Positions 42,661 to 54,879 of a stretch of 64,000 bases of DNA are shown in pieces. The stretch's first letter is position 1, and every line of letters starts with the position of its first letter. The notes beneath the pieces are model-generated. The model saw nothing but the letters and a program-made list of their open reading frames with translations. It was not told where the DNA came from and searched no databases. This DNA is from Heracleum sosnowskyi. Lineage: Eukaryota > Streptophyta > Magnoliopsida > Apiales > Apiaceae. The translations under genes were made by a program, and so were the position numbers. The stretch covers positions 31,960,655 through 32,024,654 of the forward strand of contig CM061238.1 in NCBI GenBank assembly GCA_030848705.1. The letters are read 5' to 3'.

Positions 42661-45600
42661 GACCAGGGATCCAGAATCGAGTGGCTATTTTGGAGATCTC
42701 GGATTATGCCACCCTAGTACAGAAAGCCTCAATCGCAGAAGCAGGCATCGACCAAGTCCAGAAAGAGAGAGGGGGAAGAAAAAGGAAGCACGTGAGTATG
42801 GGAGGGGGTTCCATTGGAGGCAACCCTTCAAACAAGTTTAATCGCAGGGCGTTTTCCCTACCTGGTAGAAATGAAGGACCCAAACCAACCGTGAGCACCA
42901 ACATAAACCAAGGTAATAAGCAGTCGGGAGCACCACAGTCCCAATCCTCTCGACCTTCATTCCCAGTATGTGCCACTTGTAAAAGGAGACACCCAGGTGT
43001 ATGTAAAGTGGGTACGACAACTTGTTATAAATGCGGACGACCAGGCCATTATGCCAATTCTTGTACCAAGGATTTCCTTAGTGACAACAAAAGCCCTACT
43101 TGTTTTAACTGTGGTCAGCAGGGTCACATATCAAGAAACTGTCCAAGGAGCAAGCCGGCAGCATCAGGGGCCAGCAAAGCTGCCTCCAACAAGCCACCAA
43201 CAGCCAGAACTTTTAACATGACAGTGCAGGATGCGGTGAGGGATACCGATGTGATAGCAGGTACTTTTTCCCTAAACTCAGTGGATGCAAATGTTTTATT
43301 TGATTCTGGAGCGACTAGATCTTTCATATCAAAGGACTTTGCTAATAAGTTAAGACTTAAGGCTCAACCCCTGAGAGATTCCTTGCAAGTAGAAATAGCC
43401 AATCATGAGGTAGTCCTAGTTAATCAGATTCACCCCGAATGTGAGTTAAAAATAGGAGATCAATCTTTTTCTGTTGATTTGATTCCTTTCAAGTTAGGGG
43501 AGTTTGATGTTATTTTAGGAATGGATTGGTTGTCCCGTAATAATGCCCAGATAGACTGCAAAGGGAAGAAAATTAGACTGAGTACCCAAGGAAAGAAAGA
43601 TATAGTGATTAAAGGGATAAGACAGACACAAAAATTCTTAACCATGGCCCAAACCAAGAGATTGTTGCGAAAGGGAAACAAAGCTTACTTAGCTTACGTG
43701 GTGGACACCCAGAAGGAGGTGCCCAATTTGCGAGATATTCCAGTAGTAAATGAATTCGAGGATGTGTTTCCCCAAGACCTTCCAGGGTTACCACCTGACA
43801 GAGAAATTGAGTTTGCGATTGAGCTAGCCCCAGGAACGGCACCAGTATCCAAGGCCCCGTATAGATTAGCCCCAGTAGAGATGAAAGAGCTGGCTACCCA
43901 GTTGCAAGAACTATTAGAGAAAGGTTTTATAAGACCTAGTATGTCGCCTTGGGGCGCACCAGTGCTGTTCGTGAAAAAGAAAGATGGGAGTATGCGATTA
44001 TGCATTGACTATCGCGAATTAAACAAGTTAACCATAAAGAACAAGTATCCTTTACCAAGAATCGATGATTTGTTTGATCAGCTAAGAGGTGCTGTGTACT
44101 TTTCTAAGATTGACTTGAGAACTAGATATCACCAGTTGAAGATTAAACCTGAGGATATTCCTAAGACTGCATTCCGTACCCGTTATGGACATTACGAGTT
44201 CTTGGTGATGTCATTTGGATTAACCAACGCCCCCGCAGCCTTTATGGACTTGATGAATAGAGTGTTCAAGAAATATTTGGACAAATTTGTCATAGTTTTC
44301 ATTGATGACATTCTTATCTATTCTAAGACAGAAGCAGAACACGCCGAGCATCTGAGGATAGCCCTAGGAATTCTCAGGAAAGAGCGGTTGTACGCCAAGT
44401 TTTCGAAGTGTGAATTCTGGAAGGAGGAGGTGCAATTTTTAGGGCATGTGATTAATAAAGAAGGAGTGTTGGTTGACCCCTCCAAAATAGAAGCAGTTTC
44501 GAATTGGGAGCGTCCAACCACCCCAACAGAGGTAAGGAGCTTTATCGGACTGGCCGGGTATTACCGGAGATTTGTGCAAGATTTTGCGAAAATAGCCGCC
44601 CCGTTAACACGACTTACCCGCAAGACGGAGAAGTTTGAATGGACAGATAAATGTGAGAAAAGCTTTCAAGAGCTGAAGAAAAGGTTGGTGACGGCCCCTG
44701 TGTTGGCGTTGCCTGATGGAAAAGGGAATTTCGTAATTTACAGTGACGCTTCGCACAAAGGATTAGGATGTGTGCTTATGCAGCATGATAAAGTAATCGC
44801 GTATGCGTCAAGACAGCTAAAGGACTACGAGATTCGCTACCCAACTCACGATCTAGAATTGGGAGCGATAGTTTTTGCCCTAAAGATTTGGAGGCATTAC
44901 TTGTATGGGGAAAAATGTGAAATCTATACTGATCATAAGAGCCTTAAGTACATCTTTACCCAAAAGGAGCTTAACATGCGCCAGAGAAGATGGCTAGAAC
45001 TGATTAAGGATTATGATTGTGAAATTCGTTATCACCCGGGCAAAGCCAATGTGGTGGCTGACGCCCTTAGCAGAAAGGAAAGATTTAAGATGATGACTTT
45101 GGAGGAAGCCCTGATCAAAGATATGGAAAGGTTGGAAATCGAGATCAGAATGCCAGGAGATAGTCGAGAAAAGTTGATGGAAATTCAGGTCCAATCTCCA
45201 ATGTTAGAAAAGATCAAGTTGTGCCAAGAGCGAATGCTCCAAGAAGAAAGAGAATCCCTGACAGGGGAAGAGTTGAGGACTGAGAAAGACAACCAGGGCA
45301 TAAAGAGATATACTTACAGAATTTGGATTCCTAACGTCCCAGAGCTGAAAGACGAGATTCTGCATGAAGCTCACAATAGCAGATATTCAATTCACCCAGG
45401 AGGAAATAAGATGTATCAAGATTTGAAAGAGTATTACTGGTGGCCTAACATGAAAAGAGACGTGGCGGAATGGGTAGGCAAATGCCTGACCTGTCAAAGA
45501 GTGAAAGCTGAACACCAAAGGCCCAGTGGACTTCTACAACCTCTGGAAATTCCCGAATGGAAATGGGATCATATAGCAATGGACTTTGTCGTAGGTTTAC

Positions 45601-45707
45601 CAAAGACCAAGGCCAATCATGACGCCATATGGGTGATAATAGACCGACTAACGAAGTCAGCCCACTTTCTACCAATTAACGAAAGATTCACTGTATTGAT
45701 AAATTAG
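42603..45707 (+). pseudogene. pol: Tekay-like gag C-terminus and pol to mid-integrase, frameshifted
   Basis: Begins in the remainder of gag, then knuckles CYKCGRPGHYANSC and CFNCGQQGHISRNC (DNA about 43022-43143). Next are the protease DSGAT (about 43303), RT with IDDILIYS (about 44305) and PAAF block, RNase H with YSDAS and TDHKSL, and the integrase HHCC (HEAHNS ... CLTCQ) and first catalytic D in IAMDFVVG. The frame ends at 45707 shortly after NERF, where one base appears missing near 45697; integrase resumes in another frame. In RT, DLRTRYHQL replaces the usual DLRSGYHQL. Continuous over 1000 codons otherwise. Confidence 0.88.
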
Positions 45708-46624
45708 TGGATATATATGTGAAGGAGATTGTGGCCCGGCATGGAGTCCCGGTGACCATTGTATCGGATCGAGATCCTAGATTTAATTCAAGATTTTGGA
45801 GAAGCTTTCAAGAGTGCGCCGGAACCAAGCTGAATATGAGTACTGCCTATCACCCTCAGACAGATGGGCAAAGCGAAAGGACCATCCAAACACTTGAGGA
45901 TATGCTGAGGTTCTGTGCCCTAGATCTTAAAGGAAGTTGGGATGATCACTTGCCATTGGTTGAGTTTTCTTATAATAATAGTTTTCATGCGAGCATTGGA
46001 ATGCCCCCTTATGAGGCCCTTTATGGAAGAAGGTGCAGATCTCCCTTGTATTGGGATGAAGTAGGTGAGCGTAAGTTGCTAGGACCTGAAATGGTTCAAA
46101 GGACAAAGAACATAGTTGATTTAATTCGAGGACGGCTAGTAGCAGCCCAGGATAGACAGAAAAAGTATGCAGATTTGGCTCGGAAGGGCAAAGAGTATGA
46201 AGTAGGAGACCTAGTGTTCTTGAAAGTGTCTCCTTGGAAAGGATTGATGAGATTTGGGAAGAAAGGAAAGTTGAGCCCTAGATACATTGGGCCGTTTGAG
46301 ATTTTGAGACGTATTGGAAAGCTAGCGTATGAACTGGCACTACCCCCATACTTGCAACAAATCCACAACGTGTTTCATGTTTCGATGCTAAGGCCCTACT
46401 AGGCAGATGCTAAACATATCGTGGAATACGAGTACGTAGACCTGCAGCCCGACTTGACCTATGTGGAGCAACCAATGGAAATTATAGATCGAAAGGAACA
46501 AGTGCTCCGGAACAAGGTCATCAAACTAGTCAGAGTAGTATGGAGAAATCATAATGTGGAAGAATCAACTTGGGAGCTAGAGAGCGAGATGCTAGAAAGA
46601 TATCCCCAATTGTTTTCAGAGTGA
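45707..46624 (+). pseudogene. pol: Tekay-like integrase C-terminal half and chromodomain, with internal stop
   Basis: From 45707 integrase continues with SDRDPRF (second Asp) and GQSERTIQ (Glu), then the GPY-type block FGKKGKLSPRYIGPFE. A TAG at 46400-46402 interrupts the frame after SMLRPY; the same frame continues to 46624 and encodes a chromodomain-like end (VVWRNHNVEESTWELE ... YPQLF). Chromodomains target Tekay-type elements to modified histones. This stop would separate the chromodomain from integrase. Confidence 0.87.
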
Positions 46625-46639
46625 TTCCGGGACGGAATC

Positions 46640-46657
46640 CTTTTAAGGAGGGGAGAC
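46640..46657 (+). promoter_or_regulatory. C polypurine tract
   Basis: CTTTTAAGGAGGGGAGAC directly before the 3' LTR. Confidence 0.85.
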
Positions 46658-49600
46658 TGTAAGACCCCAGATTTTGGGTAGAATTAAAACTTTTATTATA
46701 TGTTGATGTAAATATATGTGGATGGTGGTAATGGTTTTTGAGAATCAAGTATGAAATGAATATGGATTTCAGTTTTCAAACATTTTGAGAATAGTAAGAA
46801 TGGACTGAACACATAGATAAGAATAATCTCTCTGGAAAATAAGAATACAATACTTCAAGGAAGAAAAGTATTTTTATGTCATCCAAATCAATATCTGGAA
46901 TACATCCGACAACTCCGTAAACAAGATAGCGTATGCCCGAGAAAGCACTAGAACGTTTTCTAAGTGCAAAGAGTAAAGAGAAAATAGATCAGGAATATTG
47001 GAACGGAATTTGATCCAAAGGATTATAGAAACACCACTGATGAATAGTAACTTGTCATTTAAAAGTTTTCAGACCACACTATATGCGGGACGATATAATA
47101 AACTTTCAAAGTCGCATTAGTGATCTACGATGGAAATAAAGGAATGCAAAAGCTGTCAGAATCGGAAAAATAGCATTTTTCGTTTTCTCCGAAGTTTCAC
47201 CAAAAACGGACTAAATAATTATTATTTGAGGATATTTAAGGATTTAAATTATTAATTCCATGGATATGGATTTGATAAGTGAATTAGAAGTATCGAGAAC
47301 GATTTCGGTAAAATACCTCGATAGAACCTTCGAGAAACCCTGCGAACATTCTACGAAATTAAACGAACCAGAAAAGCTACTTTATCCCAAGCCAATGCAT
47401 GCTTGCCAAGTGTCAAGAGAAGAGAGTCCAAGGGTGATGACTCACCATATTATTGGATAAATATCAAGGTAATTAACAAAAGAAAGAAAGAAAAGAAAAA
47501 GCAAAAACCACCACACCATTTCAAGAAGCTCTCGGCCAAACTGTAGCAGCCATATCTCCTTCGTTTCTTACTCAAATCTTGCGTCCTTTAGCTTGTTTGA
47601 AAGGTCTTGAGATAAGCTACAACTTCTATTTCACAAGATATTTCCATTTAAGCATGGTAAGGCCTTCGTTTTTGCAGTTCTTTCACTGGATGAATAGTAA
47701 CTCCGAAAGCTAACTCTTGATTCTTGATTTCTTTTGTGGATTCAAGCTATCTTAGGACCATACAAGGATCATACAAGGATTATTAGGCTAATATAAACTC
47801 CAAAGAAGGTATAAATCTTGAAACCCTTGAAGTAGTGTGAAGTTTATGGATGATTAATGATGTTGATGCATGTTTATAGCCTTAGTTGACATTAGTAGCT
47901 ATGTTTGAGTTTTGTTACAAGTAATATTGAGTATTAAGAACGTAAAGGCATTGCTTGGCCTCAGTTCTTGGTTGAATCAGATGTATATGTTGATTGGAGT
48001 GATTGATGAGCAATTTAGATGGTTTGAAATTTGGGATTATCCGATTTATAGCCGTCGTAATGTCGAAATTTCTAAAACCCTTGAAAACAGAGCTTGACAG
48101 TCGAGATAGGTCCCTGACCTTGATGAGTATATGACTTGTACTTATAGATTTTTGAACGTAGATTGTTTTGGCGCAAGAATCGGAACTATAGGACTTACGG
48201 TTTAGGAGATATGGTCAAATTAGTAAAAGTGGTTCAGAAACGAGAAGATGAGTTTGTAACTGAAATAAAGCTCTCTTGACTTGATCATTGCAGGAGATAA
48301 TTTTGGTAATTAAATAGTAGAGACAGTAAGGAAAGAGTAGGAGAAAACCTTGTGTGAAAATGATCATTTTTCGATTTTATAAAAATGTTCGAAGTAAGGT
48401 TAAGTGCGAGAAACCCCTTAAAGCAAGCACTTGAATACCACTTTAGGAAAACCCTGAGAACGAGTTGAAAATCTTGAAATGGATTATAAGAGGTTGACTC
48501 TAGAACACTTATAGACTCAAGTCAGACCAAGGACAAGTTGGAATGATGTCCCTTGATAGCAAACAAGTGCCTAACTATAAGATGTTAGTAGAAATTGCGA
48601 GGGTTATGAGCATATAGTTATATTGGTATGGCGTTTAAGTTTAAGTATGATGTTTGCTTGATTCCCGAGTATGAGTTACTGACAAAAGGTATCTTTGTTA
48701 TTGATAGATTACCGGACCACTGCCAGACACCACCCTCGGGCTCAGAGATCAGGCAAGTTTCCAAACCTATACCTTTTTAAAACTGTTGTGGTGATAACTA
48801 AAGAATTTGAGATATATGCTATATGTGTATGATTTCGAAATGATTTCTATGATGCTAAATCAAAGTATTGATACAAGTTGAATTTATAAGCTATGGATAT
48901 AGTAATATTTTGGAGCTGATGTGCTAGGCAAAACCCTCAGTAGGGGGAATATACTCTGCATTTCTACTTTGGACCGGGAATGGTATCAGTTGTTATCTAG
49001 AGATATACTATATATTCTCTATAATTATTTTACATACTAAGAATGGTATCAGTTGCTATCTAGGGTTATTTTATTGTGTTATTACAATTAATCTCGATAA
49101 GTGGTTTACAAATTAAAGATCATTTGGAGTTTAATCTATTAAGGGTATATTTTAATATATGATGAATAGTTGTTATCTACCCTTTTTGATAAGAAAGTAC
49201 TTGAGAATTATTTCTAAATAAATATTCTTTATTAAATATAGTTTGCATTAATTATTTAAAGCCCTACTTCTTAAGGAAGTATTTTGGGAAAACTATTTTA
49301 AACCCTAGATAGCCAATAAAGTATTTTTCAGTCAATTTTTATTATAAATATAATTAGAGAAGGTTCCCAAAACTATTTCCCATTTAAGTCTATATTCAGA
49401 AAGACTTAAATGCTCGCTCAAACTTCAAAGATACATAGAACCTTTCTCAAGAGTTTATGCTTGTTTCAAGTGGACTGCCCGGTCCTAAATCTTTTTGAAA
49501 CTATTAATTTAATCAGCTTCGTATGCTACCCTCAAAATGGTTTTGATTACTTCCTCAAGATTCGAGGAGTAAGATCAGTGGAATCAGTTGCATCCATTAA

Positions 49601-50908
49601 CAAGCGTCAGCTTGGGAAATATGGGTGAATTTTCCTTTCCAACCAGATATGACTACTTTGTGGAGTTGTATTCTTGGGGAAAAAGGGAAAGGATCTTCAT
49701 GTTTCAGTGTTATGGATTTACTCGAACTTGGAGAATGTGTGAGGGACTGAGTAGCGCCGGTCCCCTAAGGGAATTACAATATGGCCGACGGACTGGTGAA
49801 CGGGTCTGTTCTTCCCTTAGTTTATCAGAAATTGCCCGACCGTAGGAAGAGGAGAGCAACAGGCCGACGGACTGGTGAAACGGGTCTGTTCTTCCTCATA
49901 GGAGAGTACCAGGCCGACGGACTGGTGAAACGGGTCTGTACTTCCTGCCTACAACCGATTGGCGGGGAGGTAGGTCAGTCAGATACTGCCTATTCTTCCC
50001 TTCTACGTAGAAAAAGATCAGGGGGATACAGCTTGCGACTGATCATCGTAGGGGTATCCTTGGCGCCCAGAATCTCCAGTTACAGTTCAGCATCCATGAA
50101 AGTGCATGTTTCATGCAAGATTTCAGAAAAAGAAAGTTTGTTCCAATTATTCAGTTTCATGAAAGTTTTCAAAGAAAGATAGTTTATTCCAGTTATTCAG
50201 TTTTCATGAAAGTTTTCAGAAAGGTTACTCAAGAGTAATCCAGTATATTCCAGTATATGAGTTTATAAGAAAGAGTATAAATTTACGAAAAGTATATGAT
50301 TTTATCTACAGGATATACGTGATCAGATGAGTTTAGAAAATGAATTGGAAATAAATTTACATTGTTTTATTTCCAGATTATATATGAAGTTAACGTTTCC
50401 TATGGAAGTGGATACTTGATTATATATATATTGTTTATCAGTTCAGCATTATTTTGGTGGGCCTTGTTGCTCACCCTTGCTTGTTTTTATATATATCACC
50501 ACAACAGATAAACCAGATGTTTCGCACCACCAGCCGCAAGAAGGTTTGGGAACCCAGAGGACTCTCCCCTGATACTACAGCCGCCATAGCTGAGGTAGAG
50601 CCTACTAGTGATATAGACTGGTAGTTCAGATTCAGCTTTTAATTATATGTATGACATAACTTAAGAAGTGGCAACAAACTTAAACTTGTAAATTATATTT
50701 GGGCTTGTAATCACTTATGATATGTTTAAGGACCCTGTTAGCAGTACTTATTTCAAGTTCATCTCTGGGACTATAACTTGTGTGTGTGTGTGAGATAGAT
50801 GGTGGGGTCATAGCATGTTGTTTATTTGTATTGATTCAAGTCAAGCATGATGTATGGAATGATGACCGTAACGACCAGATTCCTGACCCCGGATATGGGG
50901 CTGTTACA
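46658..50908 (+). repeat. C 3' LTR (4251 bp)
   Basis: Near-identical to 36353-40603. TATATATA at 50488-50495; GGCCGACGG repeats from about 49783. Confidence 0.93.
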
Positions 50909-50913
50909 AAAAA
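50909..50913. repeat. Target site duplication of C, right copy (AAAAA)
   Basis: Follows GGGGCTGTTACA; afterwards D's sequence resumes up to its polypurine tract. Confidence 0.75.
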
Positions 50914-50970
50914 CACTCTATAACTTCTACGAAAACCCCAAGGAGATTTTCCCAGAAGTTGGGGGGCAAA
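50914..50970 (+). promoter_or_regulatory. End of D 3' untranslated region and polypurine tract
   Basis: After C ends, D resumes with CACTCTATAACTTC and reaches AGAAGTTGGGGGGCAAA just before the LTR start TGATATGG at 50971. Confidence 0.85.
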
Positions 50971-51476
50971 TGATATGGACATAAAAGTAATTTTAGAAAT
51001 ATAATTAATGATTCATTGGAAAGGCCCCATAATTAAGGCCCAAAACCCTGATTATTTATTAATTTCGTAATTAATAAATAAGGGAAATATACAGCTCATG
51101 AAAAGAGTCCAAAATATGGTAAATTCATCAAAGAAGGATCCAGAATCCCAATTAAAAACAAATAATGAGTCATAGCCTTTATCAACAAGGAAACGACTTC
51201 TCCAGCAAGAAATACGATATTTATCCATTATCAATAAGGAGACTTATTCGCTAAGACTCCTAAACCTACCATAAATACAAGGCTCCAGACGCCTATATAA
51301 GGACCCTGGTACTACAATCAGAACTACGTCTTTGGCTTGATTCTCAACATCAATTTGAGATACGTAGGCATCTTGTGAGGACCGATTTAGTCTCGAAACG
51401 CAAGTGCAGCCATTAAAGCTCGAAGCTCATTAAACCTTAGTAATTAATACACAAGCACAGTTTTTAATCCATAACA
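50971..51476 (+). repeat. D 3' LTR (506 bp)
   Basis: TGATATGGAC...CCATAACA. TATATAA at 51294-51300, then GAGGACCGATTTAGTC, shared with E's LTR. The right end is placed by the CA-3' rule and by alignment with the end of E's LTR. Confidence 0.78.
51294..51300 (+). promoter_or_regulatory. TATA box of D LTR
   Basis: TATATAA in GACGCCTATATAAGGACC; E's LTR has a matching GGCCTATATAAAGG. Confidence 0.7.
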
Positions 51477-51554
51477 AATAGTAGTATCTTAAAGGGACCA
51501 AAGAACCAAATCAGATTTGACGTATTTTCTCTGTTTTGCAATTAAAAAAAGTTC
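51477..51554. other. 78-bp spacer between D and E
   Basis: The only sequence in the window that may not belong to a recognised element. AATAG (51477-51481) and AGTTC (51550-51554) are the candidate target duplications of D and E; their partners are outside the window. No feature seen. Confidence 0.5.
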
Positions 51555-52209
51555 TGTTGTGGAATAAAAAACGTACATGTAAATTTACTACTAGGGTTTA
51601 AGAGCTTTCAAGCTTTAATGGTTGTTCTCATGTTCCGTGACTACATCGGTCCTCACAAGATGCATACGTATCTCAACTATTGCTGAGAATCAAGCCAAAA
51701 AAACGTAGTTCTTGGTGTTGCCCTCGGGGCTATGGCGGCAGGGGCACACCAAGGACGTAGTGACTTATATGTCCTTATTCGAGGATGAAGTCTAAAACGT
51801 AGTTCTGAGATGAGGGGTCAGAACCTTTATATAGGCCTTTAGAAGCCTAGTGGATAAGTATTGATTTCCTTGAAGGATAAATCTTATCCTTGACGGTGAA
51901 TAAGTATTATCACTTTCTTGAAGGATAAGTCTTATCCTTGACGGTGGATAAGGATTAATTCTAGATCCTTCCTTGTAGGAGTTGTTTCCATATCATAACG
52001 GACTTGTATTGAAACAAGCCCAATTGTATTAGAACAAGCTTGTATTGGACGTCTCCTAATACAGGTTGTACTTCTAGCCCAAATATTAATTACGAAATTA
52101 ATATTTAATTAGAGTTTCGGGCATTATTAATGGGCCTTATTTATGGACCAACTAGGTGTAATTAATGCAATATTAATTATGTTTGTAGGGTTATTTTTAA
52201 CTCATATCA
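51555..52209 (-). repeat. E 3' LTR (655 bp)
   Basis: On the element strand TGATATGAGTTA...CCACAACA. TATATAA lies on the minus strand at 51833-51827. It is longer than D's LTR mainly by an extra block of about 120 bp near 51705-51800. Confidence 0.8.
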
Positions 52210-52902
52210 TTTGCCCCTAACTTCTATGATAATGGACTAGGATTTCATAGAAGTTATACCGGTCTTTTTCGAGACTTAGGGTCTTTTTATCCCTTACCTG
52301 GGACTTACTACCCTTTTTTGGGGATTTTAATATACACTAGTGTTTCACGAGTATCGTCTTGGTGTAAAGTGTGGAGCGACCTACACATTTACGACGATTT
52401 TGCCTTATTCGAGGCTAACTTGACATTTGCATAAGCCTTTTATGTCTTATACCGTCTTGTTTTGGCTTCAAGCCTTTCATTGAGCATATCGAATGATGGG
52501 GTTTGGACTGAATGTCTTAGGTTTCTGGGGTTTCAACCCTTCACCCTTACGAGTTCTTACTAATGGCTCCACTCGTAGTGATTCATTCTCAAGTCTATCA
52601 TATCAAACTTCTCCTGATCTTGAAATTTTCGCTAATTAACAATAGGCATCTTAGGCTTTCTTTTGTATGTTTATTAGCAACATTCACCCTTCGGGGTTCG
52701 TTGTATTCAACTCTATTTGTGCAGTTGACATGCATATTTTGTATGTTTTCCTTTGCATTAATTTGTAGTTTGTCTTGGCAAAGCTTTGAAGATGTTTCTA
52801 CCAATCAAAACGGACTCAACCCTTCATCTGCTTTCTAGGAAGCTCATGATTTCATCGAACCTTATTTCTACGTGTCCTACTAGCGGATCCTTTTAGGATG
52901 CA
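52210..52902 (-). other. E polypurine tract and 3' untranslated region
   Basis: Starts (minus strand) at the pol stop and ends GAAGTTAGGGGCAAA (52224-52210) at the LTR. No ORF with coding character on either strand. Confidence 0.75.
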
Positions 52903-54324
52903 CTAAACATAATAAACTTTTAAGTTTGAGGCATGCCAAGTCCTTGGCACCTCATGCCCTTCGAGGGTTTCTAGCTTATACGAGCCTCGCCCAAACACAT
53001 TCTTGACTTTGTAGGGCCCTTCCTCACTGGGGGCTAATTTTCCTTTCTGTCCAACCCCAGATGCTTCAATATTTCTGAGAACCAAGTCTCCTTGACGAAA
53101 GAACCTTTTTTTAACCCTCAAATTGTAGTAGAAAGATGCTCGCTTCTGATGTTCTACGATCTTGGCATTTGCCTCATCTCTGACTTCGTCAATTAGATCA
53201 AGAGCCAACCTCATACATTCTTCATTCGATTCAGGCTCAAAGGCCCCTACTCTTGGGGAGGTATGAGTAATCTCCACTGGCACCACGGCTTCTGCCCCAT
53301 AGGCTAACAGGAATGGAGTTGCTTCAGTAGTAACCTTGCAAGTGGTACGATATTCCCAAAGTATAGGGAGCAACTCGTCCACCCAAGTGTTCCTTGAGCG
53401 TTCAACTCTCTTCTTGAGTCCATCTAGGATGATTCGGTTGGCCACCTCGGTTTGTCCGTTTGCTTGAGGATGAGCAACTGATGTGAATCGCAACTCAATG
53501 TTGTTCTCCTCATAGTACTTTTTGAAATCTTCATTGTCAAACTGCTTCCCATTGTCCATGACTAGGATTCGTGGGATTCCATATCAACACATTACACTTT
53601 CCTATAGAAATTGCAATACTTGTTTGGTGGTTATCTTGGCTAGAGGTTTAGCCTCAATCCACTTACTGAAGTAGTCAATTATCACTATCAAGAACTTCCT
53701 TTGTGCACTTGCCACTGGAAGTGACCCAAGTATGTCCATGCCCCATATGACAAACGGGATTGGTGAGTTAACTGATGTTAACATCTCGGATGGTTGCCTA
53801 ACTACAAGTGCATGCTTTTGACACCGTTCACACTTCTTCACATAATCTGTCACATTAGCAAGCATATCTGGCCAGTAGAAGCCTAGACGGGTGATTTTAT
53901 GAGCAATGGCCCTGCCCCCCAAGTGCTGCCCACAAATTCCCTCATGAAATTCTTTCAAGGCTAACTCCGCGTCCTGGGGTCGTAGACACTTCAAGTAAGG
54001 AATGACAAAAGACTTTTTGTATAAGATCCCTTCGATCAAGGTGTACCTCAATGCTCTCACTGTCAACTTTCGTGTCTCCAAGGCATTATTTGGTAACCAA
54101 TCGGTTTCAAGATGAGCCTTAATGAGGTCTATCCAACAACCACCTATGTCAATAGGTGCTATTAGTTTTCCATTAATGCTCGGGGTATTCTAGACTTGGA
54201 AGTATACACTTCCGGCATAGTTCTCTATCTCAGAAGAAGCAAATTTTGACAAGGCATCGACCTTCATGTTTTCTTCTCTAGGGATGTGTTCCATATAGCA
54301 TTCATCAAACTGGGTCATGATGGC
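52903..54324 (-). pseudogene. pol: Tat second RNase H end and integrase of E, three stops
   Basis: One continuous frame from the cut at 54324 to the stop at 52903, interrupted by stops at 54192-54190, 53604-53602 and 53586-53584 and with no frameshift. It holds the RNase H end (DALSKF), integrase HHCC (HLGGRAIAHKI ... CERCQ), MDILGSLP, MDNGKQF (where D has TDNGTQF), NGQTEVANR and the C-terminal block ending HEVPRTWHASNL. Very similar to D's integrase. Truncated by S2a. Confidence 0.88.
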
Positions 54325-54816
54325 TGTTAGATATAATTGCTGACGTTTGTTCATCAGTGTTTAAGTACCAGGTACTCATCAGAGTTTACTGGAAGCCAGT
54401 CAGAGTTTGTTAAAGTCTGACGGGGTGAACGTTTACTTTAGCTGTCCGTGCTAATATGAAGATTCTAGAAGCAATATATTCTGAAGATGGAAAGAAGCAG
54501 AATATATTGAGATGGCTAAATAAACGGGACAGAAGACAGAAGCAATCCTAGATTGATATAAATTGTATAGCTGATTTATAGGATATCAATTAGAGATTGA
54601 TTATGTAGCTGTGTACTATATAAACACAGATAGGTTAACCCTAAAAGGGATGCGAATACTGAATACATTATTCTTGTAACCTAGCAGCTCTCTGTGATTC
54701 TTTAACATCACTGAGAGAAGAGTTATTTATATAATTCAGTTTATTGATCATAAACAGTGTTCTTAATTGTTCTTCTCATACATATATTGATTATATATTG
54801 TGTATTCGGCCTAACA
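54325..54816 (+). repeat. S2a 5' LTR (492 bp)
   Basis: TGTTAGATAT...GGCCTAACA. TATATAA at 54617-54623. Two exact CAGAGTTT words at 54380 and 54401. Homologous to the S2b LTR but about 57 bp shorter and clearly diverged. Confidence 0.9.
54617..54623 (+). promoter_or_regulatory. TATA box of S2a LTR
   Basis: TATATAA in GTGTACTATATAAACACAG; the same block is present in S2b (minus strand, 55344-55338). Confidence 0.75.
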
Positions 54817-54818
54817 AT

Positions 54819-54830
54819 TGGTATCAGAGC
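54819..54830 (+). promoter_or_regulatory. S2a primer binding site, initiator Met-tRNA
   Basis: TGGTATCAGAGC two bases after the LTR, as in S1. Confidence 0.92.
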
Positions 54831-54879
54831 TTAGGCTGTTTAATATATACAGTTTATCGATCCAAACACAAGTATAATC

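Larger units (their letters stand above)
36353..50908 (+). mobile_element. Element C: Tekay-like Ty3/gypsy chromovirus with 4.25-kb LTRs
   Basis: 14.6 kb; both LTRs 4251 bp (TGTAAGACCC...GGGGCTGTTACA); target duplication AAAAA (36348-36352 and 50909-50913). The interior holds a pre-gag ORF, gag, pol and a C-terminal chromodomain. By eye the LTRs differ at about 15-20 positions (about 99.6% identity). Three lesions break gag-pol, so the copy is not autonomous. Confidence 0.93.
30744..51476 (+). mobile_element. Element D: Tat-lineage (Retand/Ogre-like) Ty3/gypsy, 3' part
   Basis: After A ends, Tat pol resumes (RT/RNase H end, second RNase H, integrase). An antisense spliced gene, a tandem-repeat-rich 3' untranslated region, the polypurine tract and a 506-bp 3' LTR follow. 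C is inserted at 36353. The rest of D, including the 5' LTR, must lie left of the window beyond A. Confidence 0.85.
51555..54324 (-). mobile_element. Element E: Tat-lineage Ty3/gypsy, 3' part, minus strand
   Basis: 3' LTR (51555-52209), polypurine tract, about 690 bp of 3' untranslated region and a broken pol. Related to D in LTR and integrase. It is cut at 54325 by S2a; the remainder must lie right of the window. Unlike D, there is no antisense gene between its pol and LTR. Confidence 0.85.

Noticed and set aside
51477..51554. 78-bp spacer as a host gene fragment
   Set aside because: Too short and without coding or RNA signal to support any claim.
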